This document shows positions 36,558 through 45,071 of a stretch of DNA of 64,000 bases, piece after piece. Under the pieces are notes generated by a model. It was not told the origin of the DNA. It made no database searches and saw nothing but the letters and a program-made list of their open reading frames with translations. The DNA is taken from assembly GCA_002384855.1 (NCBI GenBank), contig DGBP01000029.1:1-64000 (forward strand). The letters run 5' to 3'. Each line of letters begins with the position of its first letter. The stretch's first letter is position 1. The DNA comes from Nocardioidaceae bacterium UBA4001. GTDB taxonomy: Bacteria > Actinomycetota > Actinomycetes > Propionibacteriales > Nocardioidaceae. Made by a program: the position numbers and the translations under genes.

Positions 36558-37565
36558 TCAGGCGCCGGCCCGGACGCGCTCGGCGGCCATCTCGGTGGAC
36601 ACCGCGGGTGTGTCGGTCTTCGCCGCGTGCTCGAGGTCGGAGAGGTATCGCTCGGCGTCGAGGGCCGCAGAGCAGCCGGTGCCGGCAGCGGTGATCGCCT
36701 GGCGGTAGCTGTGGTCCACGAGGTCACCGCACGCGAAGACGCCCGGCACGTTCGTCTTCGTCGAGGGGTGGTCGACGAGCACGTAGCCCTCCTCGTCGAG
36801 GCGAACCTGGTCCTTGAGCAGCTCCGAGCGCGGGTCGTGGCCGATAGCGATGAACAGGCCGGTGACCTCGAGCTCGCGCTCCTCGCCGGTGACCGTGTCC
36901 ACCAGGGTGACCCCGGTGAGCTTGTCCTGGCCGTGGATCTCCTTGACCGCGGAGTTCCAGGCGAACTCCAGCTTGGGGTCGGCGAACGCGCGGTCCTGCA
37001 TGATCTTCGAGGCGCGCAGCTCGTCGCGACGGTGGATCAGCGTGACCTTGCCGGCGAAGCGGGTGAGGAAGGTGGCCTCCTCGATCGCGGAGTCGCCACC
37101 GCCGACCACGGCGATGTGCTGGTCGCGGAAGAAGAAGCCGTCGCACGTGGCGCACCAGGAGACGCCGTGGCCCGACAGCCGCTCCTCGTGCTCGAGGCCG
37201 AGCTTGCGGTAGCCCGAGCCGGTGGCGAGGACGACGGCGTGGGCCCGGTGCTCGTTCCCGGAACCGTCCGTGACGACCTTGACCGCGCCGGTGAGGTCCA
37301 CGGCGGTGACGTCGTCGGTGACCAGCTCGGCGCCGAAACGCTCGGCCTGCGCACGCATGCTGTCCATGAGCTCGGGGCCCATGATCCCGTCGCGGAAGCC
37401 GGGGAAGTTCTCGACCTCGGTGGTGTTCATCAGCGCACCACCGGCGGTGACGGAGCCCTCGAACACCAGCGGCCTCAGGTTCGCGCGCGCGGCGTAGACG
37501 GCGGCGGTGTAGCCGGCCGGTCCGGATCCGATGATGATGACGTTGCGTACGTCCTGGTCCGCCAT
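36558..37565 (-). CDS. trxB: Thioredoxin-disulfide reductase
   Basis: ATG 37565 gives 335 residues. FAD motif NVIIIGSGPAGYTAAVYAAR, redox CxxC in VSWCATCDGFFFRD, NADPH motif IAVVGGGDSAIEEATFL, and FAD ATP-site GVFACGDLVDHSYRQAITA. The last 30 residues are an extra Ala/Thr-rich tail. The longer upstream frame reads antisense to the anti-sigma gene and is rejected. In the trxA-trxB-sigM operon. Confidence 0.97.
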   Translation of the reverse strand: MADQDVRNVIIIGSGPAGYTAAVYAARANLRPLVFEGSVTAGGALMNTTEVENFPGFRDGIMGPELMDSMRAQAERFGAELVTDDVTAVDLTGAVKVVTDGSGNEHRAHAVVLATGSGYRKLGLEHEERLSGHGVSWCATCDGFFFRDQHIAVVGGGDSAIEEATFLTRFAGKVTLIHRRDELRASKIMQDRAFADPKLEFAWNSAVKEIHGQDKLTGVTLVDTVTGEERELEVTGLFIAIGHDPRSELLKDQVRLDEEGYVLVDHPSTKTNVPGVFACGDLVDHSYRQAITAAGTGCSAALDAERYLSDLEHAAKTDTPAVSTEMAAERVRAGA

Positions 37566-37711
37566 GTGACTCGTGCTCCTACGTCGTTGTCGGTGTGCGT
37601 GCCTGCAGATCGTGCCTACGGGGGACACAACCGATCGTACGGTCGCGGCATTCCCGACACCCCGAGGGGTATCAGCACCACCGGGGTGTGCTCTGCGCCC
37701 GTCCGCGCCCC

Positions 37712-38551
37712 TCAGCGCTCGTCGATCCGCGCGGTGGCCGCCGACGTGGCCGGGTCGTCGCAGGTGAAGACCTCCGCGGTACGACGCCCGCCGTTCGGCG
37801 CCCGGAGCACGAGCACGGCCGGCTCTCCGTCCAGACGGATCCGGAGCCAGGTGTCGCCCGCGGACGTCCCGGTGTCCACGCACCGCCGCTCGAGCCTGGG
37901 GGTGGGGGCGGGCGCGGCGAGCCCGAAGTCCTCGATCCGCTGCGCGTCGGGCACCAAGGAGGCGGCCGACAGCCGTGGGGGAGAGGCGTCGCTGTCCGCG
38001 GCGAGTGCCTCGGGGGAGGGCGGCTGTCCGCCCTGGGTGCGGGTCTCGGTCTCGGAGCCGTCGAGCTCGGCGTCGCGCTCGGCGGCGACCGACGGGTCGG
38101 GGGCGGCGGCCTCCGGCTCGGCCGCACCACCGGCGGCACCCTCGTCCAGCGTGGAGACGGCGTCCGTGGACGCACTGTCGCCGCCGGAGCCGCTCCCCAG
38201 CATGGTGCCCACCCCGAGCCCGACGACCGAGACGGTGGCCGCGGCGACGAGGACACCTGGCCAACGCCGTCGACGACGCTCGCGCAGGTCCACGACGCGC
38301 CCCTCCTCGTGCCGCTCACCGGCGCCGGCCACGGGTGCGACCTCGGGGCCGGCGACGGGTGACCCGTCACGCTCGGCCACCAGGGCGGACAGCGCCTCGT
38401 CCAGCCGACGCGCGACGGCGTCGGGCAGCGGGGGTGCGTCCGAGGCAGCCGCGGCGAGCAGTCGCGCGACGCGCTCCTGGGCGGGCACCCCGGCGTCGGT
38501 GGTGGCGGCGGTCGTCGGGTCGGGCTGGGCGTCGGGGTCCTGCTCGGTCAC
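37712..38551 (-). CDS. Predicted transmembrane anti-sigma factor of SigM (RsmA position)
   Basis: 279 residues. A cytoplasmic N-terminus (about 95 aa, acidic/alanine-rich) is followed by a basic stretch (RERRRRRWPG), one membrane helix (VLVAAATVSVVGLGVGTMLG) and a long extracytoplasmic domain with two cysteines (RRCVDTGTSAGDTWLRIRLD and VFTCDDPATS). Topology, position after sigM and a 4-base overlap with it match the RsmA anti-sigma factor of mycobacteria, but sequence motifs for zinc anti-sigma factors are absent. Role is inferred from context. Confidence 0.72.
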   Translation of the reverse strand: MTEQDPDAQPDPTTAATTDAGVPAQERVARLLAAAASDAPPLPDAVARRLDEALSALVAERDGSPVAGPEVAPVAGAGERHEEGRVVDLRERRRRRWPGVLVAAATVSVVGLGVGTMLGSGSGGDSASTDAVSTLDEGAAGGAAEPEAAAPDPSVAAERDAELDGSETETRTQGGQPPSPEALAADSDASPPRLSAASLVPDAQRIEDFGLAAPAPTPRLERRCVDTGTSAGDTWLRIRLDGEPAVLVLRAPNGGRRTAEVFTCDDPATSAATARIDER

Positions 38552-39207
38552 GCGTGGTCACCTCCTCGTGGGCTGCCGGTAGTGGGACGCACGGGTGGCG
38601 GTGGAGGTTCCCCGGGGAGCCGCAGCCCGGCCAGCAGGGGAGCCAGTCGGGACCGCCCCCGGGCACAGCGGCTCTTCACCGTCCCGGGTGCGCAGCCGAG
38701 GATCTCGGCGGCCTCCGCGACGGAGTACCCCTGCATGTCGACGAGCACGAGCGCGGCCCGCTGGTCGGGGCCCAACGTGCCGAGGGCACGCAGGACCGCG
38801 GCCCGCTGCTCCTCGTCGAGCACCGCCGCGACCGGGTCGGTGCCCCCGGCGCGGGAGGTGTCCGCGGTGGCGAGTGCTCCTCGCCGGGCGTGCTCCTCCA
38901 GGTCGTCGGGGAGAGGTTCGGCGGCCCGGGCCCTGCGGCGGCGCACCCGGTCCAGGCAGGCGTTGACCACCACCCGGTGCAGCCACGTGGTCACCGCCGC
39001 GTCGCCCCGGTAGGAGTCGGCACGGCGGAAGGCCGAGATCATCGCGTCCTGGAGGGCGTCGGCGGCCTCCTCGGGGTCGCCGAGCGTCCGCAGCGCCACC
39101 GCCCACAGCCGGTCGCGGTGCCGCCCGAAGAGCACGCCGAAGGCCTCCGGATCCCCCGCCACGTGCGCGGCGAGGAGCGCGCGGTCGTCGAGCTCCCCCT
39201 CGGGCAA
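38548..39207 (-). CDS. sigM: RNA polymerase sigma factor SigM (ECF)
   Basis: 219 residues. Region 2 is DPEAFGVLFGRHRDRLWAVA, DALQDAMISAFRRADSYRG, and TTWLHRVVVNACLDRVRRRR; region 4 is LVLVDMQGYSVAEAAEILGC then APGTVKSRCARGR. It responds to envelope stress in relatives and is held by an anti-sigma protein, here the 38551 gene. It starts 4 bases after the pseudokinase gene, so is co-transcribed with murJ. Confidence 0.93.
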   Translation of the reverse strand: MPEGELDDRALLAAHVAGDPEAFGVLFGRHRDRLWAVALRTLGDPEEAADALQDAMISAFRRADSYRGDAAVTTWLHRVVVNACLDRVRRRRARAAEPLPDDLEEHARRGALATADTSRAGGTDPVAAVLDEEQRAAVLRALGTLGPDQRAALVLVDMQGYSVAEAAEILGCAPGTVKSRCARGRSRLAPLLAGLRLPGEPPPPPVRPTTGSPRGGDHA

Positions 39208-39211
39208 GGTG

Positions 39212-41080
39212 TCAGCCTCGTACGACGATCTCGGCGACGCGGCCGCGGAAGGCGCCGTCGGAGGGAGGCAGGGAGGTGAGCCAGACCACGACGTACTGCG
39301 TGGTCACCGGCTCCTCGAGCTCGAGGTTGTTGCGCCCGCCACCGCCGTCGACGGACGCCACCTCGCGCAGGTTCCCGACCTCGGTCGGCCGGCTGCTGCC
39401 CTCCGGCGCGGCGAGCACGTCGAAGCTGGTGGGGCTGCCCTGCACCGTGACCTGGACCGAGGCGACCTCCTGCTGCTCGCCGAGGTCGACCACGAGGCCG
39501 ACACCCTCCTTGAGGCGGCCGAAGGCGGGGTCGTTGTAGTACTCCATCGTCTGCCAGGCGGTGCTCGGGTCGCCGTCGACCGCGAGGTCGGTGAGGTCGG
39601 GGTTCTCCTCGCCGTTGCCGTTCGGCGGCGGATCGAGGTCGGTGACCGCGGCGACCTGGAGGGGCCCGACCGCCTGCGCGGAGGGGGAGCCGGACGGGCT
39701 GGGCTCGTCCGACGGGCGGCCGGAGTCGCGACCCCAGTTGAAGGCGAAGACGATGGCGAGCGCGAGCAGGCCGATCAGCGCCAGGGCAGCGGCGAGCTTC
39801 AGCCAGTCACGGCTGTGGTCCTGTCGGCCCCAGTCGGGCTCGTCGTGGACCCCCGGCGTGGAGTCGGGGCCCCAGACCGGCGGGAGGGAGCCCGTGCCGT
39901 GGGCCGAGTGCATGCCGCGCACCGGCCCGGACGGCTCGTCCGCGCCGAGGTCGGTCCGCTGGGTGGACGCGCGAGGCGGACCCGGGGCGAACAGCGGCCT
40001 GGCCTCGGGCTCGGGGAGCGGCGGTGGCGGGGGAGGTGCGGGTCGGCGCCGGGGGACCTCCGCGTCGTCGAAGACGGGCGCAGCGGCCTGGGTGGCCTCG
40101 AGCTCGTTCTCGGCAGCCGGACCGGTGGAGGACGCCGACCCCGCGGCTCCTGCCGCCGCTCCGGCGAGACCGGCTCCGGCTCCGGCGGCGGAGGGGCCGG
40201 GCGTCCCGGCGGCGCGAGGCGGCTCGGCGGGACGGAACCGGGCGAGCTCGTCACGCTCGATCGCGACGGTCGGCTCGGCGCCCGCCGGGGCTGGGCCGAC
40301 CTCGCCGATGAAGTTGCTCAGCGCCGCGCTGATCTCACGCGCGGTCTCCAACGTGCCGTGGGCGTGGGCGGGGTTGAGCACCTGGTCGCAGATCGCGTCG
40401 AGCTCACGCGGCACCCCGGCGCGCACCTGGCGAGGGCGCAGGGTCCGGTCGTGGTCGCGCGGGGCGTCGGGAAGTGAACACTCCTGGCTTCCCGGCCACC
40501 TGCCGACCAGGGTGGCGTAGAGGAGGGCGGCGAGGTTGTGCACGTCGGACTCGTGGTCGCTGAGCACCCGACCGTCGGGTGTGGCGGGCTGTCGCCGACC
40601 GTGCAGCACGGCGTCGATGACGAAGCCGATCAGCTTCACCGACCCCGCCTCGGTCACCATGACGTTCTCGGGCACCAGCCTCCCGTGGGCGATGCCGTGG
40701 CCGTGGGCGAAGGTGATCGCGTCGGCGACCTCCTTGACGAGCCAGGCGGCGCGGCGCGGCGGGAGAGGCCCCTCGGTGAGCATCTTGTCCAGGGACATCC
40801 CGGTGCCCCACTCGTGGACGACGTAGACGATGCCGTCCTCCTCGGCGGCGTCGAGCACGCGGAGGAAGTGGCCCTCGGTGATCGTCGCGGACGTCCTCGC
40901 GGCGACCAGGAGCGCCTCGGCGCGCGGGTCGGAGGTGTCGATGACGTTGACCGCGACGCTGCGCGCCAGGGTCTGGTCGATCGCCCGCCAGAACCTCGCG
41001 CCGTCCGTGTCCTGGACGAGGTCCTCGAGCCTGAAGCGGCGCGCGAGGACCGTGCCCCGCCCGATCGGCCTCTCGGTCAC
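39212..41080 (-). CDS. MurJ-associated pseudokinase with extracellular domain
   Basis: 622 residues from GTG 41080 (GAGGAGGGAC before it). A kinase-like domain spans about 1-270. Key residues are lost: the HRD motif is HGRLVPEN, the DFG motif is replaced by KLIGFVID, and the VAIK lysine is SVAVNVI. So it should not phosphorylate. A Pro/Ala/Gly linker (270-440) leads to one membrane helix (LALIGLLALAIVFAFNW) and an extracellular beta-sandwich-like domain. In mycobacteria this module is fused to MviN/MurJ, where its phosphorylated state recruits FhaA; here it is separate, 50 bases after murJ. Confidence 0.88.
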   Translation of the reverse strand: MTERPIGRGTVLARRFRLEDLVQDTDGARFWRAIDQTLARSVAVNVIDTSDPRAEALLVAARTSATITEGHFLRVLDAAEEDGIVYVVHEWGTGMSLDKMLTEGPLPPRRAAWLVKEVADAITFAHGHGIAHGRLVPENVMVTEAGSVKLIGFVIDAVLHGRRQPATPDGRVLSDHESDVHNLAALLYATLVGRWPGSQECSLPDAPRDHDRTLRPRQVRAGVPRELDAICDQVLNPAHAHGTLETAREISAALSNFIGEVGPAPAGAEPTVAIERDELARFRPAEPPRAAGTPGPSAAGAGAGLAGAAAGAAGSASSTGPAAENELEATQAAAPVFDDAEVPRRRPAPPPPPPLPEPEARPLFAPGPPRASTQRTDLGADEPSGPVRGMHSAHGTGSLPPVWGPDSTPGVHDEPDWGRQDHSRDWLKLAAALALIGLLALAIVFAFNWGRDSGRPSDEPSPSGSPSAQAVGPLQVAAVTDLDPPPNGNGEENPDLTDLAVDGDPSTAWQTMEYYNDPAFGRLKEGVGLVVDLGEQQEVASVQVTVQGSPTSFDVLAAPEGSSRPTEVGNLREVASVDGGGGRNNLELEEPVTTQYVVVWLTSLPPSDGAFRGRVAEIVVRG

Positions 41081-41130
41081 GTCCCTCCTCGCTGATCGTC
41101 GGCTGCATCTCCTCTGACGAAAACTACATG

Positions 41131-42822
41131 CTAGGCGGAGCGCCCCCGACCGAGCCGGGCCGTGACCATCTCCAGGACACCGGTGACCTCGCGGATGCGG
41201 AGGAGGCGCGCCATGAGGAGCAGCACCGCCCCCCCGACGATCCCCACGACGCCGATCGAGACCAGCGCCCGGACCTTGCCGTCGCCGTCGTCCCACAGGG
41301 CGTCGAGGCCGATCCGGGCCGACCAGGCGAGGACAACCGCGACGGCAGTCGCCGCGAGGATCCGGGCCAGGAAGCCGAGCAGCCGTGACGTCTCCAAACC
41401 CCCGAGCAGCCTGCGGAGCACGGTGTAGGACACGGTGGCCCCGGCGACGTACGCCCCGACGTAGGCCAGCACCAGGGCCGACGCGACGTCGTTGCCGGGG
41501 ACGTCGCGGGTGAGCAGCACCGCCAACCCGATGTTGGCGGCCGCGATCACCACCTGGACCCAGAACACGGTGCGGGTGCGTTCGAGGGCGTAGTACCCGC
41601 GCAGCATCAGGAAGTGGACGGTGAAGAACACCAGGGCGACGCCGAACAGCGACATCGGCCGGGCGAAGTCGGGGTAGGCCTCCGAGGCGGCCCCCCATCC
41701 GTACACGACGTTCGCGACGTCGCGCGCGACCAGTGGCAGCAGCAGCGCGAACGGCACGATCAGGGTCAGCGCCATGCGCAGCGTCGACGCCACTCCGGAG
41801 CCGACCCCGGCCAGGTCGCCCTCCGCCGCCCGCGCCGAGAGCCGGGGGAGCACCGCCGTGGCCAGCGACACCGTGATGACCGCGTGCGGCACCATCACGA
41901 GAAGGAACGACTGGGAGTAGATGGTGTAGCCGGTGCCCTGCTCCCCGCCGGCGAGCCCGCTCGCGGCTCCTGCGGAGGCGAGGTTCACCACGACGGCGTA
42001 CGCGATCTGGTTGACGATCACGAACAGCACCGTCCACACGCCGAGGCGCATCGTGTGACCGAGCCCGGAGCCGCGGAAGTCGAACCTCGGCCGGTAGGTG
42101 AAGCCGGCACTGCGCAGGTACGGCACCAGGACGAGCATCTGGACGGCGATGCCGAGCGTCGCACCGAGCCCGAGGAGGACCTCCTGCTCGGCGGTGTAGG
42201 CACTGGTGTCCTGCTTGCCCGCGGTGCCGAAGACGAGCAGGTAGGTCACGAGCACCAGGATCGAGATGACGTTGTTGGCGATGGGGGCCCACATCATCGG
42301 ACCGAAGCGTCCGCGGGCGTTCAGCACCTGGCCGAGCAGGACGAACATTCCGTAGAAGAAGACCTGCGGCAGGGTGAACCGGGCGAAGTCGATCGCGGAC
42401 TGCCGCTGCTCGGCGAGCTCGGGACGGGAGTACCTCTCGGAGAGGAACAGCTCCATGATCCAGGGTGCCGCGACAACCATCAGGACCGAGACCACGCCCA
42501 GGAAGAGCGCGCCCAGCGTGATGATCCGGTTGGTGTACGCCTCGCCGCCGTCCGGGTCGTTCTTCATGGCACGGACGATCTGCGGCACCAGGACGGCGTT
42601 GAACACCCCTCCTGCAAGGAGGATGTAGAGCATGTTCGGGATCGTGTTCGCGATGTTGAACAGGTCCGCGTGCAGGTAGGTGCCCAAGGCCGCGGCCAGC
42701 AGCGCGCCCCGCACGAAGCCGCTGACCCGGGAGACCACCGTGCCGGCGGCCATCACCGCGCTCGAGGAGAGGAGGCTGCGGCTCTCGGGGTCGGGACGGG
42801 AGGGTTCGGAGGGCTCGGTCAC
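41131..42822 (-). CDS. murJ: Lipid II flippase MurJ (MviN)
   Basis: GTG 42822 (GTGA overlap with the DUF6049 gene) gives 563 residues. It is a MOP-superfamily flippase: AAGTVVSRVSGFVRGALLAA, then NTIPNMLYILLAGGVFNAVL and QVFFYGMFVLLGQVLNARGR are family segments, with 14 membrane helices expected. It flips lipid II to the outer face of the membrane for peptidoglycan synthesis. Length is close to the family's; the mycobacterial C-terminal pseudokinase is not attached. Confidence 0.95.
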   Translation of the reverse strand: MTEPSEPSRPDPESRSLLSSSAVMAAGTVVSRVSGFVRGALLAAALGTYLHADLFNIANTIPNMLYILLAGGVFNAVLVPQIVRAMKNDPDGGEAYTNRIITLGALFLGVVSVLMVVAAPWIMELFLSERYSRPELAEQRQSAIDFARFTLPQVFFYGMFVLLGQVLNARGRFGPMMWAPIANNVISILVLVTYLLVFGTAGKQDTSAYTAEQEVLLGLGATLGIAVQMLVLVPYLRSAGFTYRPRFDFRGSGLGHTMRLGVWTVLFVIVNQIAYAVVVNLASAGAASGLAGGEQGTGYTIYSQSFLLVMVPHAVITVSLATAVLPRLSARAAEGDLAGVGSGVASTLRMALTLIVPFALLLPLVARDVANVVYGWGAASEAYPDFARPMSLFGVALVFFTVHFLMLRGYYALERTRTVFWVQVVIAAANIGLAVLLTRDVPGNDVASALVLAYVGAYVAGATVSYTVLRRLLGGLETSRLLGFLARILAATAVAVVLAWSARIGLDALWDDGDGKVRALVSIGVVGIVGGAVLLLMARLLRIREVTGVLEMVTARLGRGRSA

Positions 42823-45011
42823 GGGGCGGGGTCCTCCAGCCGGGGGCCGTGGGTGCGCCTGCGCTGCCGCACCCGCCGCACGATGCGCAGGGTGAGGGCG
42901 GTGACGAAGACGAGCGCGCCGGTGCCCATGATCGCCCAGATCACCAGGCCCACCTGGCTGCTGCGCACCCGGATGTCGGTGGTGCGACCCAGGGGCCGAC
43001 CGTCCTCGGTGGTGGGGACGAACCGGACCGAGTAGACCCCGGTGCCGGTCGACGTCACGGCGAGCCGCACCGAGGCACGCTGGCCCGGGCCGAGGGAGAC
43101 CGGGTCGTGCTCGCGGAAGGTCAGGTCCTCGCTGCCGGTCTCCACGTCGATGCCGACGGTGACGGGCTCGTCGAGGTCGTTGACGAGGGTGACCAGGACG
43201 TTCCCGCTCTCGCTGGACATCGTGATCAGCGGAGAGCTCTCGATGTAGACGCTCTTCAGCCGGTCGTGCACCTGGGCGGCGATCCGGCGGGTGTGGCCCT
43301 CCGCACGCTGCGGCCGGCTCCGCGCATGGACGGAGGAACCGAGCATGGCGGCCCGGCCGATCTCCTCCGCGACCGTCTCGTTGCGGCTCAGCAGGTCGTC
43401 GAGGGTCCGGCCGGCACGGTGGAGGTCCTGGGTGGCGAGCAGGTTGCCGAACGGCAGCTCGGCGCTGCGGTCCTTGCGCGTGTACGCCGGGGCGGCGTCG
43501 TACTCCTCGGCCGTGCTGACCGCGGTTGCGAGACCGAGGTCGACGGTACGCAGCCACGGGACGTCGAGGCCGCCGAGGAAGTCCGCCGAGCGCCACGTCG
43601 TACCGGGGTCCCACCGGTCGGGGAGCGGCACGACGAGGGGCCTGCCCGGACCCTGCTCGAGCCCGTGCACCGCCGCCTCGGCGAGGATCCGTTGGCGGAG
43701 GGCGAGCGCGTCCTGTGGCGCGGTGGGCAGCGGGCCGCCGGTGCGGGCCACCTCGCTGTAGACGACCGCCTCGACCCCGTTGCTCAGCCGCACCCTCCCG
43801 GGGGGTGCGTCGACCGCCCGTTCGGAGAGCAGGAGCGGGGTGTCCGTGCCGAGGCGGCGGATCGCCGAGCGGGGAAGCACCCCGTCGAGAGGCGCCACGA
43901 CGCCCGAGGCGTCGATGCCGAGGTCGGACGTCGCGCGGTCGGCGAACCGCTGGGCGGTCCGCAGGGTGTCCCCGAAGTCGCTGCGGAGCAGCTTGGCGAC
44001 GTCCACGTCGCCGTAGGGAACCGTGCGGACGTCGTCCCCGGCGGCGGTCTCGGTGAACGACCCGAGCCATCGCTCGGCGGTCCCGGCCTCCTCGGTGAGC
44101 TCCTCGAGCTCGTCGGCGAGGTCCGGCTCGGGGGCGGGGCTCTCGGTGACCGGCGCCTCCGAGCCGGTCGAGTCGCCGTTCCCGGCGCCGGGCGTCGGCG
44201 TCAGGTCGAACGACGGGTTGCCGTCCGCGAGCGACTTCACCGCGTCGAGCACGGCGGGGTCGACCAACCAGGTCACCGGCACGTCCGCGCTGTCGGCGAG
44301 GTCCACGAGCGTGTCGAGCCGGCCACCGGCTTCGAGGCGCCGCACCCAGGCGTCGACCCCGCCCAGCCGGCCCTCGGTGGTCCGGCGGACGGGCTGGCGC
44401 ACCGGCATCAGCAGCGTCAGGGTCGTCCTGGGGGTGTTCTCGGTCATCAGCGGCACGAAGGTGCGCGCGCGGCCGTCGGCGGCGACGTCACGGCCCTCCT
44501 CGCTGGAGCCGAGGACGTGCACCCCGAGCCAGTAGACCCCCGCCTCACCGAACGGCAGCTCCGACACCGGGACGTCGAGGCGGTACGACGTTTGCGCGCC
44601 CGGCTCGAGGTCGGGCACCTCGTCGTAGCGTCCGGGCGTCGTGACGCGGCCACCCACCTCGGTCGTCTCGCTGGTCGCGTTGGCCTCGGCGAGCTCCGCC
44701 GAGCCCGTGAGAGGGCTCGCCGAGGTGAACAGGTAGACGTTGAGGTCGGTCCAGGTGCTCTCGGAGCGGTTGTGGATCTGCCCGGTCAACGTGATCCGGC
44801 CCCGACGCGGGACAGTCGAGGGAGTCAGCGTCTCGATCGACACAGCCAGCGGGCTCTCCTCGACCTCGACCTCGGCCTGACGGGGGTCGTGGGCCCGGGC
44901 CGGGACCGCGAGCCCCCCGGCGAGGAGGGCGGCGGCGGTCAGCGCGGCCGCAAGACGGGTCCCCCCTGCCAGGGCGCGCACGAGCGCACGGGCAGGTACG
45001 GGGCGGGTCAC
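42819..45011 (-). CDS. DUF6049 family extracytoplasmic protein
   Basis: About 730 residues from GTG 45011. A signal peptide (RLAAALTAAALLAGGLAVPARA) precedes a large secreted domain that has beta-rich segments resembling carbohydrate or protein binding folds, and a C-terminal membrane helix (LVIWAIMGTGALVFVTALTL) with a basic cytoplasmic end (RIVRRVRQRRR). It is the counterpart of mycobacterial Rv3909, conserved upstream of mviN. Function unknown; envelope role inferred from operon position. GTG 45011 is chosen because the longer frame runs back toward the divergent pcnA start. Confidence 0.85.
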   Translation of the reverse strand: MTRPVPARALVRALAGGTRLAAALTAAALLAGGLAVPARAHDPRQAEVEVEESPLAVSIETLTPSTVPRRGRITLTGQIHNRSESTWTDLNVYLFTSASPLTGSAELAEANATSETTEVGGRVTTPGRYDEVPDLEPGAQTSYRLDVPVSELPFGEAGVYWLGVHVLGSSEEGRDVAADGRARTFVPLMTENTPRTTLTLLMPVRQPVRRTTEGRLGGVDAWVRRLEAGGRLDTLVDLADSADVPVTWLVDPAVLDAVKSLADGNPSFDLTPTPGAGNGDSTGSEAPVTESPAPEPDLADELEELTEEAGTAERWLGSFTETAAGDDVRTVPYGDVDVAKLLRSDFGDTLRTAQRFADRATSDLGIDASGVVAPLDGVLPRSAIRRLGTDTPLLLSERAVDAPPGRVRLSNGVEAVVYSEVARTGGPLPTAPQDALALRQRILAEAAVHGLEQGPGRPLVVPLPDRWDPGTTWRSADFLGGLDVPWLRTVDLGLATAVSTAEEYDAAPAYTRKDRSAELPFGNLLATQDLHRAGRTLDDLLSRNETVAEEIGRAAMLGSSVHARSRPQRAEGHTRRIAAQVHDRLKSVYIESSPLITMSSESGNVLVTLVNDLDEPVTVGIDVETGSEDLTFREHDPVSLGPGQRASVRLAVTSTGTGVYSVRFVPTTEDGRPLGRTTDIRVRSSQVGLVIWAIMGTGALVFVTALTLRIVRRVRQRRRTHGPRLEDPAP

Positions 45012-45071
45012 GCGGACGATGCTAACGGTCGCCGGGTCGGCGGCCGCAGGGTGCAACTACAGTGGTCTGTC

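Noticed and set aside
42849..45071. N-terminal 741-codon extension of pcnA and the same stretch of the other strand
   Set aside because: The true pcnA begins at GTG 45072; upstream is the antisense of the DUF6049 gene.
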